Assembly: GCF_016907435.1 (NCBI RefSeq)
Contig: NZ_JAFBBZ010000001.1
Span: 1,612,001-1,676,000, forward strand
Origin: Nocardioides salarius
GTDB taxonomy: Bacteria > Actinomycetota > Actinomycetes > Propionibacteriales > Nocardioidaceae
DNA length: 64,000 nt
Direction of reading: 5' to 3'
Below the pieces are notes generated by a model that saw only the letters and a list, made by a program, of their open reading frames with translations, made no database searches and was not told the origin of the DNA. Made by a program: the position numbers and the translations under genes. Below are positions 24,353 to 33,215 of this stretch, piece after piece (position 1 is the first letter of the stretch; each line of letters opens with the position of its first letter).

Positions 24353-26010
24353 CAGAAGGCTCCTAGGGAGGGCACGCGCAGCCGCTCGACGGCGAGCACG
24401 ACGACCGCGGTGGTGGCGGCCAGCACCACCGAGGCGGCCAGGGCGGTGCCGTAGCTGAGCTCGCCGGGGCGGCCGATGAGCCGGAAGATCAGCACCGGCA
24501 GCGTGGGGTCGGAGGGGCGGGCCAGGAAGGAGGTGGCGCCGAACTCGCCCAGCGAGATCGCGAACGCGAAGCCGGAGGCGGCCAGCAGCGGGCGCCACAC
24601 CACCGGCAGGTCGGCGGTGGCCATGGCGCGCAGCGGGCCGGCGCCCAGGGAGGCCGCGGCCTGGCGCTGCCGGTCGTCGACGCCGGCCAGCACCGGCACC
24701 AGGGTGCGCACCACCAGCGGCATCGCCACCAGCGCCTGGGCCAGCGGCACCAGCACCGGCGACTCGCGCAGGTCGAGCGGCGGGGAGTCGAGGGTGATGA
24801 AGAAGCCGAAGCCCAGGGTCACCGCCGAGACGCCCAGCGGCAGCATGAAGAGCCCGTCGAGCACCGAGCGCACCCGGCGCTCGGAGCGGCTGCGCGAGCG
24901 GCGGGTCAGCACGACGGCGATCAGCCCGCCGAGCAGCAGCGCCATCCAGGTGGCGTCGACGGCGGTGCGCAGCGAGGTGACCAGGGCCCCGGTCACCGGC
25001 ACCGGGAGCGCCTGCAGCTCGGCGCCGCCGCCCAGGGCGCGGTAGTAGGCCAGCGACCACGCGCCGTCGACGCGCAGCGAGCCGACGACCAGGGTGGCGA
25101 CCGGGGCCGCGACCAGCACCAGCAGCAGCGCCGTCGCCACCAGCTGGGGCACGTCGCTGCGCCGGGGCCGGTGCGGCCGCGCGGTGCTGCGCGCCAGGGT
25201 CGGGTCGGGGACGGCGCGCAGGCGACCGGCCACGACCAGCAGCGCCACCACGGCGACCAGCTGCAGCACCGACAGCGCCGCGGCGGCCTGCAGGTCGAGC
25301 AGCTCGGTGGTGAGCAGGTAGATCTCGGTCTCCACCGAGGAGTAGCGCAGCCCGCCGAGGGTGAGCACGACGCCGAAGGCGGTGGCGCAGAAGAGGAAGA
25401 CGACGCTGGCCGAGGAGACCACCGCCGGGCGCAGCATCGGCCAGGTCACGGTGCGGAAGACCTGGGCCGGGGAGGCGCCCAGCGCGGCCGCGGCCTCCCC
25501 GGGCCGGGCGTCGAGGCCCTCCCAGGCGGCGCCGACGCCGCGGATCACCACGGCGACGTTGAAGAAGACGAGGCCTGCGACGATGCCGGCGGCGGTGCCG
25601 TCGAGGTCGACCCGGCCGCCGGTGAGGGCGACCACCGGGCCCGACTCCCCCAGCAGCTGGCGGAAGGCGACGCCGACCACCACGGTCGGCAGCACGAACG
25701 GCACCAGCAGCGCCGCCCGCACCGCGCGGCGACCCGGCCAGCGCAGCCGGTGCAGGGCGTACGCGGCGGGCAGCCCGAGGACCACCGCCAGCACGGTGGC
25801 CACCGCCGAGGACCACACCGTGAACCACAGCACCCGGCCGGTGCGGGCCCGGGTGAGCACCTCGAGCACCCCGCCGACGTCGAGGTCGCCGTCGGTGACG
25901 AAGCCGCGCGCGACCATGCCCGAGACGGGCAGCACGAAGAACACCCCGAGCACCGCCAGCGGCAGCCCGGCCAGCGCGACCAGGCCGAGCAGGCGGCGCG
26001 GGGTGGTCAT
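24352..26010 (-). CDS. thiP: Thiamine ABC transporter, fused permease
   Basis: 552 residues from ATG 26010, overlapping the thiB stop by one base (TGATG). It has about twelve membrane segments in two homologous halves. Each half has a BPD-type coupling loop, LDARPGEAAAALGASPAQVF in the first and DRQRQAAASLGAGPLRAM in the second. The duplicated architecture is that of ThiP and of FbpB/SfuB iron permeases; riboswitch context decides for thiamine. It is translated in a coupled thiB-thiP-thiQ operon. Confidence 0.9.
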   Translation of the reverse strand: MTTPRRLLGLVALAGLPLAVLGVFFVLPVSGMVARGFVTDGDLDVGGVLEVLTRARTGRVLWFTVWSSAVATVLAVVLGLPAAYALHRLRWPGRRAVRAALLVPFVLPTVVVGVAFRQLLGESGPVVALTGGRVDLDGTAAGIVAGLVFFNVAVVIRGVGAAWEGLDARPGEAAAALGASPAQVFRTVTWPMLRPAVVSSASVVFLFCATAFGVVLTLGGLRYSSVETEIYLLTTELLDLQAAAALSVLQLVAVVALLVVAGRLRAVPDPTLARSTARPHRPRRSDVPQLVATALLLVLVAAPVATLVVGSLRVDGAWSLAYYRALGGGAELQALPVPVTGALVTSLRTAVDATWMALLLGGLIAVVLTRRSRSRSERRVRSVLDGLFMLPLGVSAVTLGFGFFITLDSPPLDLRESPVLVPLAQALVAMPLVVRTLVPVLAGVDDRQRQAAASLGAGPLRAMATADLPVVWRPLLAASGFAFAISLGEFGATSFLARPSDPTLPVLIFRLIGRPGELSYGTALAASVVLAATTAVVVLAVERLRVPSLGAF

Positions 26011-27104
26011 CAGCGGCTGACCAGCTCGTTCCACTCCTGCAGCCACTCGTCGCGGTTCGCGTCGATCTCGTCGGGGTCCACCGACCAGGGGTCGGAGGGA
26101 CGCTCGGTGAGGTCGGCCCACTCCGCGGGCAGCTCGGTGCCCTCGACGGCCGGGTAGACGTACATCGACGAGGGCAGCGCCTCCTGCACCGCGGGCGAGA
26201 CCAGCCACTCGACGACCGCGCGGGCGCCCTCGGGGTTGTCGGCGCCGCGCAGCACGCCGGCGTACTCGACCTGCTCGTAGCAGGTGTCGAGCAGCGCCCG
26301 GGTCGTCGTGCCACCCTCGCCGTCGACGGTGAAGGCGGGCGAGGAGTCGTAGGAGGTCACGACCGGCCGGTCGCCCTTGCCGCCGCCCTGGGTGAAGTCG
26401 ACCTGGTAGGCGTCCTCCCAGCCCTTGACGACCTTGGCGTCGTTGTCGAGCAGGTCCTCCCAGTAGTCCTGCCAGTCGTCGCCGTACGCCGCGATCGTGG
26501 TGAGCAGGAACGCGAAGCCGGGCGAGCTGGTGGTGGCGCCGGGGGTGACGAAGAGGCCCTCGTAGGCCGGGTCGGTGAGGTCGTCGAGGGTCTCGGGCGC
26601 ATCGAGGTCGCGCTCGGCGAACCAGGTGGTGTCGACGTTGACGCACACGTTGCCGGTGTCGACGGCGACCAGGGCGCCCTCGTCGTCGCCGGGCAGCGCG
26701 TTCTCCTCGACCCCGGCGGGGGTCTCGAGGTCGGTCGGCTCGAAGACGTCGGCCTCGAGGGCGCGGGAGCCGAAGGTGTTGTCGACGCCGAAGGCGACGT
26801 CGCCGATCGGGCTGTCGGTGTTGAGCACCAGCTGGCTGGTCAGCGCGCCCGCGTCGCCGCCGGCGCGCTGCTCGAGGTCGTAGCCGCTCTCGCGCTCGAA
26901 GTCCGCCACGAGCTCCTCGGGCAGGTAGAAGCTGTCGTGGGTGACGAGCACGACGGTGCCGCCCGCCTCGTCACCGCCCCCGGCCGGGTCGGAGGCCGAC
27001 TCGTCGTCGCCCGTGCCGACCAGCGAGCAGCCGCTCACGGCCAGCGCCAGGACGGCGGCCACCGCGGTCCTCGTCGGGTGGATGTGCATGCGCATGCGTC
27101 GCAT
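26010..27104 (-). CDS. thiB: Thiamine ABC transporter, substrate-binding lipoprotein
   Basis: 364 residues from ATG 27104, with GGGAG placed 5 nt upstream; that same GGGAG is the last element of the TPP riboswitch. The lipoprotein signal has the lipobox LAVSGC. The mature protein starts after an acidic linker with TVVLVTHDSFYLPEELVADF. GDVAFGVDNTFGSRALEADV and TSSPGFAFLLTTIAAYGDDW are ThiB-like (tbpA/ThiB family) motifs that contact the thiamine phosphate. It binds thiamine, TMP or TPP outside the membrane and delivers it to ThiPQ. Confidence 0.93.
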   Translation of the reverse strand: MRRMRMHIHPTRTAVAAVLALAVSGCSLVGTGDDESASDPAGGGDEAGGTVVLVTHDSFYLPEELVADFERESGYDLEQRAGGDAGALTSQLVLNTDSPIGDVAFGVDNTFGSRALEADVFEPTDLETPAGVEENALPGDDEGALVAVDTGNVCVNVDTTWFAERDLDAPETLDDLTDPAYEGLFVTPGATTSSPGFAFLLTTIAAYGDDWQDYWEDLLDNDAKVVKGWEDAYQVDFTQGGGKGDRPVVTSYDSSPAFTVDGEGGTTTRALLDTCYEQVEYAGVLRGADNPEGARAVVEWLVSPAVQEALPSSMYVYPAVEGTELPAEWADLTERPSDPWSVDPDEIDANRDEWLQEWNELVSR

Positions 27105-27109
27105 CTGGA

Positions 27110-27204
27110 CTCCCTTCGCCGGTCTTAACCGGAGCAGGTTCGGAGGGTCTGCGGCGTGTCCGCACTCTCAGCACCACCCCGGCCGGGCCGGGCGGGTGCT
27201 CCCC
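27110..27204 (-). ncRNA. TPP riboswitch (thi box)
   Basis: On the minus strand it opens with GGGGAGCACC, followed by a variable GC-rich arm, then GGTGGTGCTGAGAGTGCGGA (the CUGAGA pyrimidine-sensor box), GACCCTCCGAACCTGCTCCGG (the CCGAACCUG box) and finally ACCGGCGAAGGGAG. This is the conserved thi-box order. The terminal GGGAG is also the Shine-Dalgarno of thiB, 5 nt before its ATG, so TPP binding should block ribosome access directly (translational control). No separate intrinsic terminator fits between aptamer and start. Confidence 0.95.
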
Positions 27205-27314
27205 TGTCTGTCGTCGTCGAGGGTATCCGGCGGTGTCGAGGGGCGTGGCCCCCGGTCGGCTGCCCGGTCGGCTCCGCCCGTGCAGGTGGGCGGGCGCATG
27301 GTGGGATGGGCGGC

Positions 27315-28244
27315 ATGCCGAGCCTGCGCCACGACCTGCTGGCCCTCGTCGTGCCGCGCCTGCGCGGCGCCGGCGCGGTCACCGACCCCGCCGCCGAGCG
27401 CGCCTCGGTGGAGTCCTCCCACGCCGGGCTCGACCGCCGGCTGCCGACCCGGTCGGTCCCGGCCTTCGGGCTGCGCTTCGAGCACGAGGTCGACGACTCC
27501 GCGGGCTTCCCCGTGCACGTGCTGACCCGGCGCGGCACCTCCCCGGCCCGCACCCTGGTCTGGCTGCACGGGGGCGGGTTCGTCTCGCCCCTCGACCCCG
27601 TGCACGTCCGGTACGCCGCCCGCCTGGCCGACGCGCTCGGCGTACGCGTGCTGCTGCCCGACTACCCGCTGGCCCCCGAGCACACCTGGCGCGACTCCCT
27701 CGATCCGCTGGCCGAGCTGGTGACGCGATGGGGCACCGGCCCCGGGCTCGGCGGGCTGCTGCTGGGCGGCGACTCCGCCGGCGGCGGGCTCGCCCTGGCG
27801 CTGGCCCAGGCGCTGCGCGAGCGGGGGCAGGTGCGCCCCGAGCGGTTGCTGCTGGTCTCGCCCTGGGTCGACCTGACCACCTCGAGCCCGGCCACCTCGT
27901 GGTTCGACCGGCGCGACCCGTGGCTGCACACCTCGTCGCTGCGGCTCTACGCGCGCTGGTGGGCCGGGGTGCCCGACGACGCGCCCGACGACCACGCCGA
28001 CCTGGCCCGCACCGAGGTCTCCCCCGCGCTCGGCGAGCTCGGCGACCTGCCGCCGACGCTGGTGCTGTGCGGCACCCGCGACCTGCTGGTGCCGGCCTGC
28101 CGACGCCTCGCCGACCGCGCCGCCGACGCCGGGTGGGACCTGACCTACGTCGAGGAGCCCGGCGCGATCCACGTCTACCCGCTGCTGCCGGGCATCCCCG
28201 AGGCCGCCCGCGCCTGGGCCACCACCCTGGAGTTCCTGCGATGA
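27315..28244 (+). CDS. Alpha/beta hydrolase (HSL-type esterase)
   Basis: 309 residues from ATG 27315; an in-frame ATG at 27306 is an alternative and neither has a strong ribosome site. The hormone-sensitive-lipase family oxyanion motif is clear (TLVWLHGGGFVSPLDPVHVR), with DYPLAPEHTWRDSL, the nucleophile elbow LLLGGDSAGGGLALALA, an Asp region in TLVLCGTRDLLVPACRRLAD, and a catalytic His in EEPGAIHVYPLLPGIPEA. It hydrolyses a small ester or lactone in the cytoplasm; the substrate is unknown. Its stop overlaps the next gene (ATGA). Confidence 0.85.
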   Translation: MPSLRHDLLALVVPRLRGAGAVTDPAAERASVESSHAGLDRRLPTRSVPAFGLRFEHEVDDSAGFPVHVLTRRGTSPARTLVWLHGGGFVSPLDPVHVRYAARLADALGVRVLLPDYPLAPEHTWRDSLDPLAELVTRWGTGPGLGGLLLGGDSAGGGLALALAQALRERGQVRPERLLLVSPWVDLTTSSPATSWFDRRDPWLHTSSLRLYARWWAGVPDDAPDDHADLARTEVSPALGELGDLPPTLVLCGTRDLLVPACRRLADRAADAGWDLTYVEEPGAIHVYPLLPGIPEAARAWATTLEFLR

Positions 28245-28681
28245 CCCTCGCCATCAGCGCCCAGCCCTTCGCCGCCCTCGACGCCGCGGCGGCGTACGAC
28301 GTGTGGCGGCTGCGCCAGCAGGTCTTCGTCGTCGAGCAGGAGTGCGCCTACCCCGACCTCGACGGCCGCGACCCCGAGCCCGGCACCCGCCACGTGCTGC
28401 TCACCGACGACGGCGAGCTGGTCGGCTACGCGCGGGTGCTCGACGACGCCACCACCTGGCGGGTCGGGCGGGTGCTGCTGGCCCCCGCCGCCCGTGGCCG
28501 CGGGCTCGCCGACCAGCTGGTGCGCACCGCCCTCGACGTCTGCCCCGACCGCGACGTCGTGCTCGACGCCCAGTCCCCGCTGACCGGCTGGTACGCCACC
28601 TTCGGCTTCATCCCCGACGGCCCGGAGTTCCTCGAGGACGGCATCCCGCACGTGCCGATGCGCCTCCCCCACGGCGCGTAG
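28241..28681 (+). CDS. ElaA-like GNAT N-acetyltransferase
   Basis: 146 residues from ATG 28241, overlapping the hydrolase stop by four bases. It matches the ElaA pattern: YDVWRLRQQVFVVEQECAYP, then DLDGRDPEPGTRHVLL, and the acetyl-CoA loop VGRVLLAPAARGRGLADQLV. The C-terminus (GWYATFGFIPDGPEFLEDGI) also fits. ElaA substrates are not established. Cotranscription with the esterase is likely; a functional link is not evident. Confidence 0.85.
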   Translation: MTLAISAQPFAALDAAAAYDVWRLRQQVFVVEQECAYPDLDGRDPEPGTRHVLLTDDGELVGYARVLDDATTWRVGRVLLAPAARGRGLADQLVRTALDVCPDRDVVLDAQSPLTGWYATFGFIPDGPEFLEDGIPHVPMRLPHGA

Positions 28682-28699
28682 CCCGCCGCCGGGGCACCG

Positions 28700-28837
28700 C
28701 CGTTGGTCGAGCAGCGAGGGCCGAAGGCTCGAGCGTCGACGAGACCCCGCAACCACCCGGCGTCCGGCGAGTGGGCCGCTCGCCGGGTCTCGGCGACGCT
28801 CCTCGCTGGCGCTCGTCACTGCTCGACCAACGGGTCA
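28700..28837. repeat. Pair of inverted TTGGTCGAG repeats (copies C and D)
   Basis: Copy C, 28700-28762, nearly equals copy A (506-568). Copy D reads on the minus strand from 28837: TGACCCGTTGGTCGAGCAG, then GAGCGTCGCCGAGACCCGGCG near 28790-28770. The outer CCGTTGGTCGAGCAG arms are inverted and about 120 bp apart, giving a MITE-like outline without any target duplication I can see. The TGA that begins copy D is the stop codon of the MBL gene. Confidence 0.75.
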
Positions 28838-29953
28838 GGTGGCGGTGAAGAGGACGCCCGCCTCGGTCTCCTCGCGGGCGACCCGGCCGCGGGCGTGCAG
28901 GAGCTCGAGGTGGGCCTTGGTCTCCATGGCGGCCATGCCCTGGCTGAAGACGTCGAGGCTGTCGTAGGCCTTCTCGTGGCGGGTCCAGCCGAGGTGGCCG
29001 GCGACGTCGTGGCTGGTCAGGGGTCCGCCCGCCAGGGCGGCGAGGCTCTGGTCGAGCCGGTCCTCGTGGAAGGCCAGCAGCTCGTCGACGCGGGCGTGGG
29101 TCGACGGCGAGACCGGGCCGTGGGCCGGCAGCACCCGCAGGTCGGGCAGCGAGCGCACCCGGGTCAGCGAGGCCATGAAGTGGCCCAGCGGCTGGTCCAT
29201 CGGGGGCACCGTGAAGCCGATCGACGGGGTGATCGTGGGCAGCACGTGGTCGCCGGCGAAGAGCAGGCCCGCGTCGGCCTCGGCGAAGACGTAGTGGCCG
29301 GGGGTGTGGCCCGGCGTGTGCACGGCGTCGAGCACCCGGGCGCCGACCGCGATGCGCTGGTCGCCGTCGAGCCAGGTGGTGGGGTACTGCCACTGCGTGA
29401 GGTCGGGGTCGTCCTCGCCGACACCGAGCCACACCTCGGCGACGTCGTGGGCGCCGGCCGAGCGCAGCACCGCCGCGAACGGGTTCTCGGTGAGGTCGCC
29501 GGCGTTGTTGAGCAGGTCGAGCGCGGGCTTCTCCTCGGCACCGAGCGCCACGTCGACGCCGAGCTCGCGGCCCAGCACGGTGGCCATCGTGAAGTGGTCG
29601 CGGTGCACGTGGGTGACCAGGAACCGCGTGATGTCGCCGAAGCCGGCCCCGATCCCCTTCAGGCACCGGTCGAGCAGCTCGCGCGCCTCGGGGATCGCCC
29701 AGCCGCCGTCGACCAGGGTCAGCCCGTCGTCGGTCTCGATCGTGTAGACGTTGATCGCCTTGAGCCCGTCCATCGGCAGCGGCAGCGGGATCCGGTGGAT
29801 GCCGGGCGCGACCTCCCAGGCCCCCTCGACGGTCCAGTGCTCGCCGGAGTCGGGAGAGACGGCGTACGCCGTGGGCGTGCCGCCGCGGGGCGGCTGGCCG
29901 GGCTGCTTGTCGGGCTGCTGGCCGGGCTGGGGAGAACTGGTTGACGCGGTCAC
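28835..29953 (-). CDS. MBL-fold metallo-hydrolase
   Basis: 372 residues from GTG 29953. It has the metallo-beta-lactamase motif FLVTHVHRDHFTMATVLGRE (HxHxDH), the second His in VHTPGHTPGHYVFAEADAG, and FAGDHVLPTITPSIGF with the bridging Asp, then a C-terminal winged-helix-like tail (TSHDVAGHLGWTRHEKAYDS), as in LACTB2-like hydrolases. A 30-residue low-complexity N-terminus (GQQPDKQPGQPPRGG) precedes the fold. Two zinc ions should be bound; the substrate may be a thioester or RNA. TAGGGT lies 7 nt before the GTG, so it is probably leaderless. Confidence 0.85.
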   Translation of the reverse strand: MTASTSSPQPGQQPDKQPGQPPRGGTPTAYAVSPDSGEHWTVEGAWEVAPGIHRIPLPLPMDGLKAINVYTIETDDGLTLVDGGWAIPEARELLDRCLKGIGAGFGDITRFLVTHVHRDHFTMATVLGRELGVDVALGAEEKPALDLLNNAGDLTENPFAAVLRSAGAHDVAEVWLGVGEDDPDLTQWQYPTTWLDGDQRIAVGARVLDAVHTPGHTPGHYVFAEADAGLLFAGDHVLPTITPSIGFTVPPMDQPLGHFMASLTRVRSLPDLRVLPAHGPVSPSTHARVDELLAFHEDRLDQSLAALAGGPLTSHDVAGHLGWTRHEKAYDSLDVFSQGMAAMETKAHLELLHARGRVAREETEAGVLFTAT

Positions 29954-29960
29954 CCGACCG

Positions 29961-29966
29961 ACCCTA
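29961..29966 (-). promoter_or_regulatory. -10 element, probable leaderless promoter of the MBL gene
   Basis: TAGGGT on the minus strand, then 7 nt, then GTG 29953. Confidence 0.55.
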
Positions 29967-29986
29967 GGCCCCGCCCCCGGGGCGGC

Positions 29987-30790
29987 TCACCCGAGGTCCG
30001 GCATGCCGAGGTCGAGGTTCGGCTGCTGGATGCCGCCGTCGACCTCGAGCACCTTGCCGGTGACGTACTGCCCGGCGCGCGAGGCCAGGTAGAGCACTGC
30101 CGCCGCGATGTCCTCGGCCTCGCCCACGCGCCCCAGCGGCGTCTTCGTCTCGAGCTGGTCCATCATCTCGGGCTGCCCGGCGACGAACTCGAGGGCGCTG
30201 GTCATCACCGAGCCGACGTAGATGCCGTTGACGCGGATGCGCGGTGCCAGGTCGGTGGCGGCCAGGCGGGCCCAGTGCGCGAGCGCGGCCTTGGCGGTGC
30301 CGTAGGCCAGGTAGCCGCGCCCGGAGGCGCGGCCCATCATCGAGGAGATGTTGACGATGGAGCGCTGCGCGTCGTCGGGGCCCTCCAGCATCAGCGGCAC
30401 CGCGGCGACACTCAGCGCGTGGGCGGTGGAGACGTTGAAGTGGAACGCCTCCTCCAGGTAGGCCACGTCGGTGTCGAGGAAGGCGTTGGGGATGGTGCCG
30501 CCGACGTTGTTGACGACCGTGTCGAGGCGCCCGAACCCGTCGTACGCCGCCTCCGCGAGCCCGGCGACCGCCCCGGTGTCGGAGAGGTCCGCGGGCACCA
30601 CGAGGGCGCGGCGGCCGGTGGCCCGCACCGCCTCGGCGACCCGCTCGAGCTGGGAGGCGGTGCGGGCGGAGAGCAGCACGTCGGCGCCGGCCTCGGCGAG
30701 GGCGACCGCGGTGGCGGCGCCGATGCCGCGCCCGGCGCCGGTGACCACCGCGACGTGGTCGGTGAGGGTGAAGCGCTCGAGGATGCCCAT
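29987..30790 (-). CDS. Short-chain dehydrogenase/reductase
   Basis: 267 residues from ATG 30790, sharing one base with the upstream stop (TGATG). Classical SDR features are the cofactor loop [25 protein letters not shown] for NNAG, the catalytic Ser in [13 protein letters not shown] and YxxxK in [20 protein letters not shown]. The C-terminus [17 protein letters not shown] is standard. The cofactor is probably NAD(H) or NADP(H). It sits behind a DapB-like dehydrogenase and a KstR-like operator, which suggests steroid or other lipid-ring catabolism (inference). Confidence 0.88.
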   Translation of the reverse strand: MGILERFTLTDHVAVVTGAGRGIGAATAVALAEAGADVLLSARTASQLERVAEAVRATGRRALVVPADLSDTGAVAGLAEAAYDGFGRLDTVVNNVGGTIPNAFLDTDVAYLEEAFHFNVSTAHALSVAAVPLMLEGPDDAQRSIVNISSMMGRASGRGYLAYGTAKAALAHWARLAATDLAPRIRVNGIYVGSVMTSALEFVAGQPEMMDQLETKTPLGRVGEAEDIAAAVLYLASRAGQYVTGKVLEVDGGIQQPNLDLGMPDLG

Positions 30791-31887
30791 CAGCGCGCCA
30801 CCAGCCCACGCCCGGTCACCAGGGGCAGGTCGAGGGCGGTGACCAGGCCGGGAGCGGCGGCGCAGACGGCGGGCAGCGAGTTGACCAGTCGCTGGGCGGT
30901 GGTGATCATCCCCGACACGTTGTGGTCGCCGTGCTCGCCGTGGTGGGTCAGGTCGAGCTTCAGGACGGGCTCGCCGAGGATCTCGACGCGGTAGCAGCCG
31001 TCGTCCTCGGGCGGGGTCGGCCACTCGGGCACCTGGTCGGGGGCGGTGCGGGTGACGTGCTCGAGCACGACCCGCTCGACGCCGTCGACCTTGCCGACGA
31101 CGCGGAAGCGCACCGCGCCCATGGTGCCGGCGGCGACGTCGCCGCTGACGCTGGCTGTGTCGACCTCGGCGGCGCGCCGGTCGACCTCCTCGGTCAGCGG
31201 CTCGTCGAGGGTGACGTCGAGGCCGGCGGCGATCTGGCGCACCACGCTGCCCCAGGCCATCGAGAGGATGCCGGGCTGCCACAGCATCCCGACCTCCTCC
31301 ATCGGGCGGCCGAAGCCGAAGAGGTCGCCCATCACCACGGGCTGGTAGTAGGTGGAGTAGTCGGCGATCTCGCTGACCCGCACCAGGTCGATGCGCTGCG
31401 AGAGGCTGCTCAGCACGAGCGGCAGCACGTCGTTGGCGAAGCCGGGGTCGATGCCGTTGACGTAGAGGCTGGCGTCGCCGCGGCGCCCGGCCTCGGCGAT
31501 CCGCTCGATCATGTCGGGCGGCAGGATCTCGGCGGGCCACTGCAGCAGCACCGGCCCGGACGAGACCACGTCGAGGCCCTGCTCGAGCATCCACAGCAGG
31601 TCCTCGATGGCCTCGAAGGGCCGGTCGTCGGTCATCGCGGCGTGCACGACGGCGTCGGGCGCGAGCGCCACCAGCTCGTCGCGGTCGGTGGTGGCCCGCA
31701 CGCCCAGCTCGCGGCCGAGGCCGGCGAGCTCGCCGGCGTCGCGGCCGTGCTTGTCGGGGTTGGAGACCCAGACCCCCACCAGCTCGAGGTCGGGGTGGGC
31801 GTCGATACCGGCGATCGCGTGGCGACCGATGGTGCCGGTGGACCAGACGACGACGCGCAGGGGCTTCTCGGGGACGACCTGTGTCAT
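30790..31887 (-). CDS. DapB-like NAD(P)-dependent dehydrogenase family protein
   Basis: 365 residues from ATG 31887. The N-terminal Rossmann fold is [20 protein letters not shown], then [20 protein letters not shown] and [19 protein letters not shown]. The rest is an alpha/beta domain with [20 protein letters not shown]. Databases describe such proteins as dihydrodipicolinate-reductase-like or NAD(P)H-dependent amine dehydrogenase family; they are common in actinobacterial steroid/terpenoid gene sets. The reaction is unknown. TAGATT lies six bases before the ATG and overlaps a KstR-like operator, so repression by a TetR-type KstR is plausible. Confidence 0.75.
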   Translation of the reverse strand: MTQVVPEKPLRVVVWSTGTIGRHAIAGIDAHPDLELVGVWVSNPDKHGRDAGELAGLGRELGVRATTDRDELVALAPDAVVHAAMTDDRPFEAIEDLLWMLEQGLDVVSSGPVLLQWPAEILPPDMIERIAEAGRRGDASLYVNGIDPGFANDVLPLVLSSLSQRIDLVRVSEIADYSTYYQPVVMGDLFGFGRPMEEVGMLWQPGILSMAWGSVVRQIAAGLDVTLDEPLTEEVDRRAAEVDTASVSGDVAAGTMGAVRFRVVGKVDGVERVVLEHVTRTAPDQVPEWPTPPEDDGCYRVEILGEPVLKLDLTHHGEHGDHNVSGMITTAQRLVNSLPAVCAAAPGLVTALDLPLVTGRGLVAR

Positions 31888-31893
31888 GCCCGC

Positions 31894-31899
31894 AATCTA
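31894..31899 (-). promoter_or_regulatory. -10 element of the DapB-like/SDR operon
   Basis: TAGATT on the minus strand, then GCGGGC, then ATG 31887. It overlaps the operator 31898-31911 by two bases. Confidence 0.6.
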
Positions 31900-31911
31900 G
31901 AACACGTTCTA
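31898..31911. promoter_or_regulatory. KstR-like operator 1
   Basis: TAGAACACGTTCTA, a 14-bp inverted repeat matching the published KstR consensus TNNAACNNGTTNNA (cholesterol-catabolism repressor of mycobacteria and rhodococci). It abuts the -10 of the DapB-like/SDR operon and ends where the old-yellow-enzyme gene ends. Confidence 0.75.
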
Positions 31912-33141
31912 GATCTGCGGAAGGGTTTCGCGCCCTCCCGGGTCGGCGGCCCGGGCGGCGTCGCGCACCGGGCAGTGCGTGCCGGCGTAGATGGTGGGCA
32001 TGCACCGGTTGCAGTGGATGCAGGCACCCTCGCCGCTGCGACCGGCCGCGCGCTCGCGGGCCACCCGGTCGACCAGGCCCGGCTCGCGCAGCACCGCGCG
32101 GGCCAGGGCGACGTACTCGAACCCGTCGGCCATCGCCTGCTCCATCGTGTCGAGCCGGTTGATGCCGCCGAGCAGCATCAGCGGCAGGTCGACGGCCTCG
32201 CGCACCCGCAGTGCCTTGTCGCGGAAGTAGGCCTCCTCGAAGGGGTAGGACTTCAGGAACGACCGGCCCATCGGGGTGCGCATCCCCCAGCCGACCAGGC
32301 CGCCCATCGCGGCCGCGAACTCGCGGTGCGGGACGTCGCCGCGGAAGAGGTACATCGGGTTCATCAGCGACGAGCCGCCCGAGAGCTGCAGCGCGTCGAG
32401 GCACCCGTCGGCCTCGAGCAGCTGGGCGACCTCGACGGCCTCGTCGGTGCTCACGCCCCCGCGGAAGCCGTCGGAGAGCGAGAGCTTGGCGGTGACCGCG
32501 ACCGCGTCGCCGACCTCCTCGCGCACCGCGCGGGCGACCTGTCGGGCCAGGCGGGCGCGGTTCTCGAGCGAGCCGCCCCAGCGGTCGGTGCGGCGGTTGA
32601 GCCCCGGGGCCAGGAACGAGGAGACCAGGTAGGAGTGCGCCATGTGCAGCTCGAGGCAGTCGAAGCCGGCGCGGGCCAGCGTGCGCGCGGTCGCGACGTA
32701 CGCCCCGGTGACGCGGGTCAGGTCGGCCTCGGTGGCCGCCGCGACCAGCTGCATCGACAGCGGGCTGGGCATCCGGCTGGCCGCGATGGCGCGCACGCCG
32801 TTGGAGCGGCCGTTGGCGACCGGCCCGGCGTGCCCGACCTGGCCGGCCACGGCGGCGCCGGCGTCGTGGACGGCCTCGGCGAGACGGGCCAGCCCGGCCT
32901 CGGTGGCCGGCCCGACAACCACCTGCTCGCGGTGGGTGCGGCCCTCGGGGGCGACCGCGAGGTAGGCGAGCGTGGTCATCCCGATCCCCCCGCGCGCCAC
33001 CTCGAGGTGGTAGTCGACGAGCGCGTCGGTGACCTGCCCGTCGGGGGTGCGTCCCTCGAACGTCGCGGCCTTGACGATGCGGTTGCGCAGCCGCACGGGA
33101 CCCAGGCTCGCCGGAGCCAGCACGTCGGGGGTGGCGCTCAT
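31909..33141 (-). CDS. Old-yellow-enzyme family NADH:flavin oxidoreductase
   Basis: 410 residues from ATG 33141. It is a TIM-barrel FMN oxidoreductase: [20 protein letters not shown] at the N-terminus, GQVGHAGP, the substrate/flavin motif [20 protein letters not shown], then [20 protein letters not shown]. Near the C-terminus [17 protein letters not shown] could ligate an iron-sulfur cluster, as in 2,4-dienoyl-CoA reductase-type OYEs, but the protein lacks their second (pyridine-nucleotide) domain. It reduces an activated alkene, possibly in steroid breakdown given the KstR-like site upstream. Confidence 0.85.
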   Translation of the reverse strand: MSATPDVLAPASLGPVRLRNRIVKAATFEGRTPDGQVTDALVDYHLEVARGGIGMTTLAYLAVAPEGRTHREQVVVGPATEAGLARLAEAVHDAGAAVAGQVGHAGPVANGRSNGVRAIAASRMPSPLSMQLVAAATEADLTRVTGAYVATARTLARAGFDCLELHMAHSYLVSSFLAPGLNRRTDRWGGSLENRARLARQVARAVREEVGDAVAVTAKLSLSDGFRGGVSTDEAVEVAQLLEADGCLDALQLSGGSSLMNPMYLFRGDVPHREFAAAMGGLVGWGMRTPMGRSFLKSYPFEEAYFRDKALRVREAVDLPLMLLGGINRLDTMEQAMADGFEYVALARAVLREPGLVDRVARERAAGRSGEGACIHCNRCMPTIYAGTHCPVRDAARAADPGGRETLPQI

Positions 33142-33147
33142 GGCGGC

Positions 33148-33153
33148 ATCGTA
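33148..33153 (-). promoter_or_regulatory. -10 element of the old-yellow-enzyme gene
   Basis: TACGAT on the minus strand, then GCCGCC, then ATG 33141; probably leaderless. Operator 33163-33176 lies 9 bases upstream. Confidence 0.55.
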
Positions 33154-33162
33154 GACCCTCGA

Positions 33163-33176
33163 TAGAACGCGTTCTA
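33163..33176. promoter_or_regulatory. KstR-like operator 2
   Basis: TAGAACGCGTTCTA, a perfect 14-bp palindrome fitting TNNAACNNGTTNNA, in the promoter region shared by the old-yellow-enzyme gene (minus) and the MarR gene (plus). Confidence 0.75.
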
Positions 33177-33215
33177 GTTCTGCCGCTGTCGGGGCTCCTG
33201 CCAGACTGCGGCCCC

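Noticed and set aside
28700-28837. Insertion sequence remnant
   Set aside because: It has inverted ends but no transposase fragment or target-site duplication, so it is kept as a dispersed repeat.
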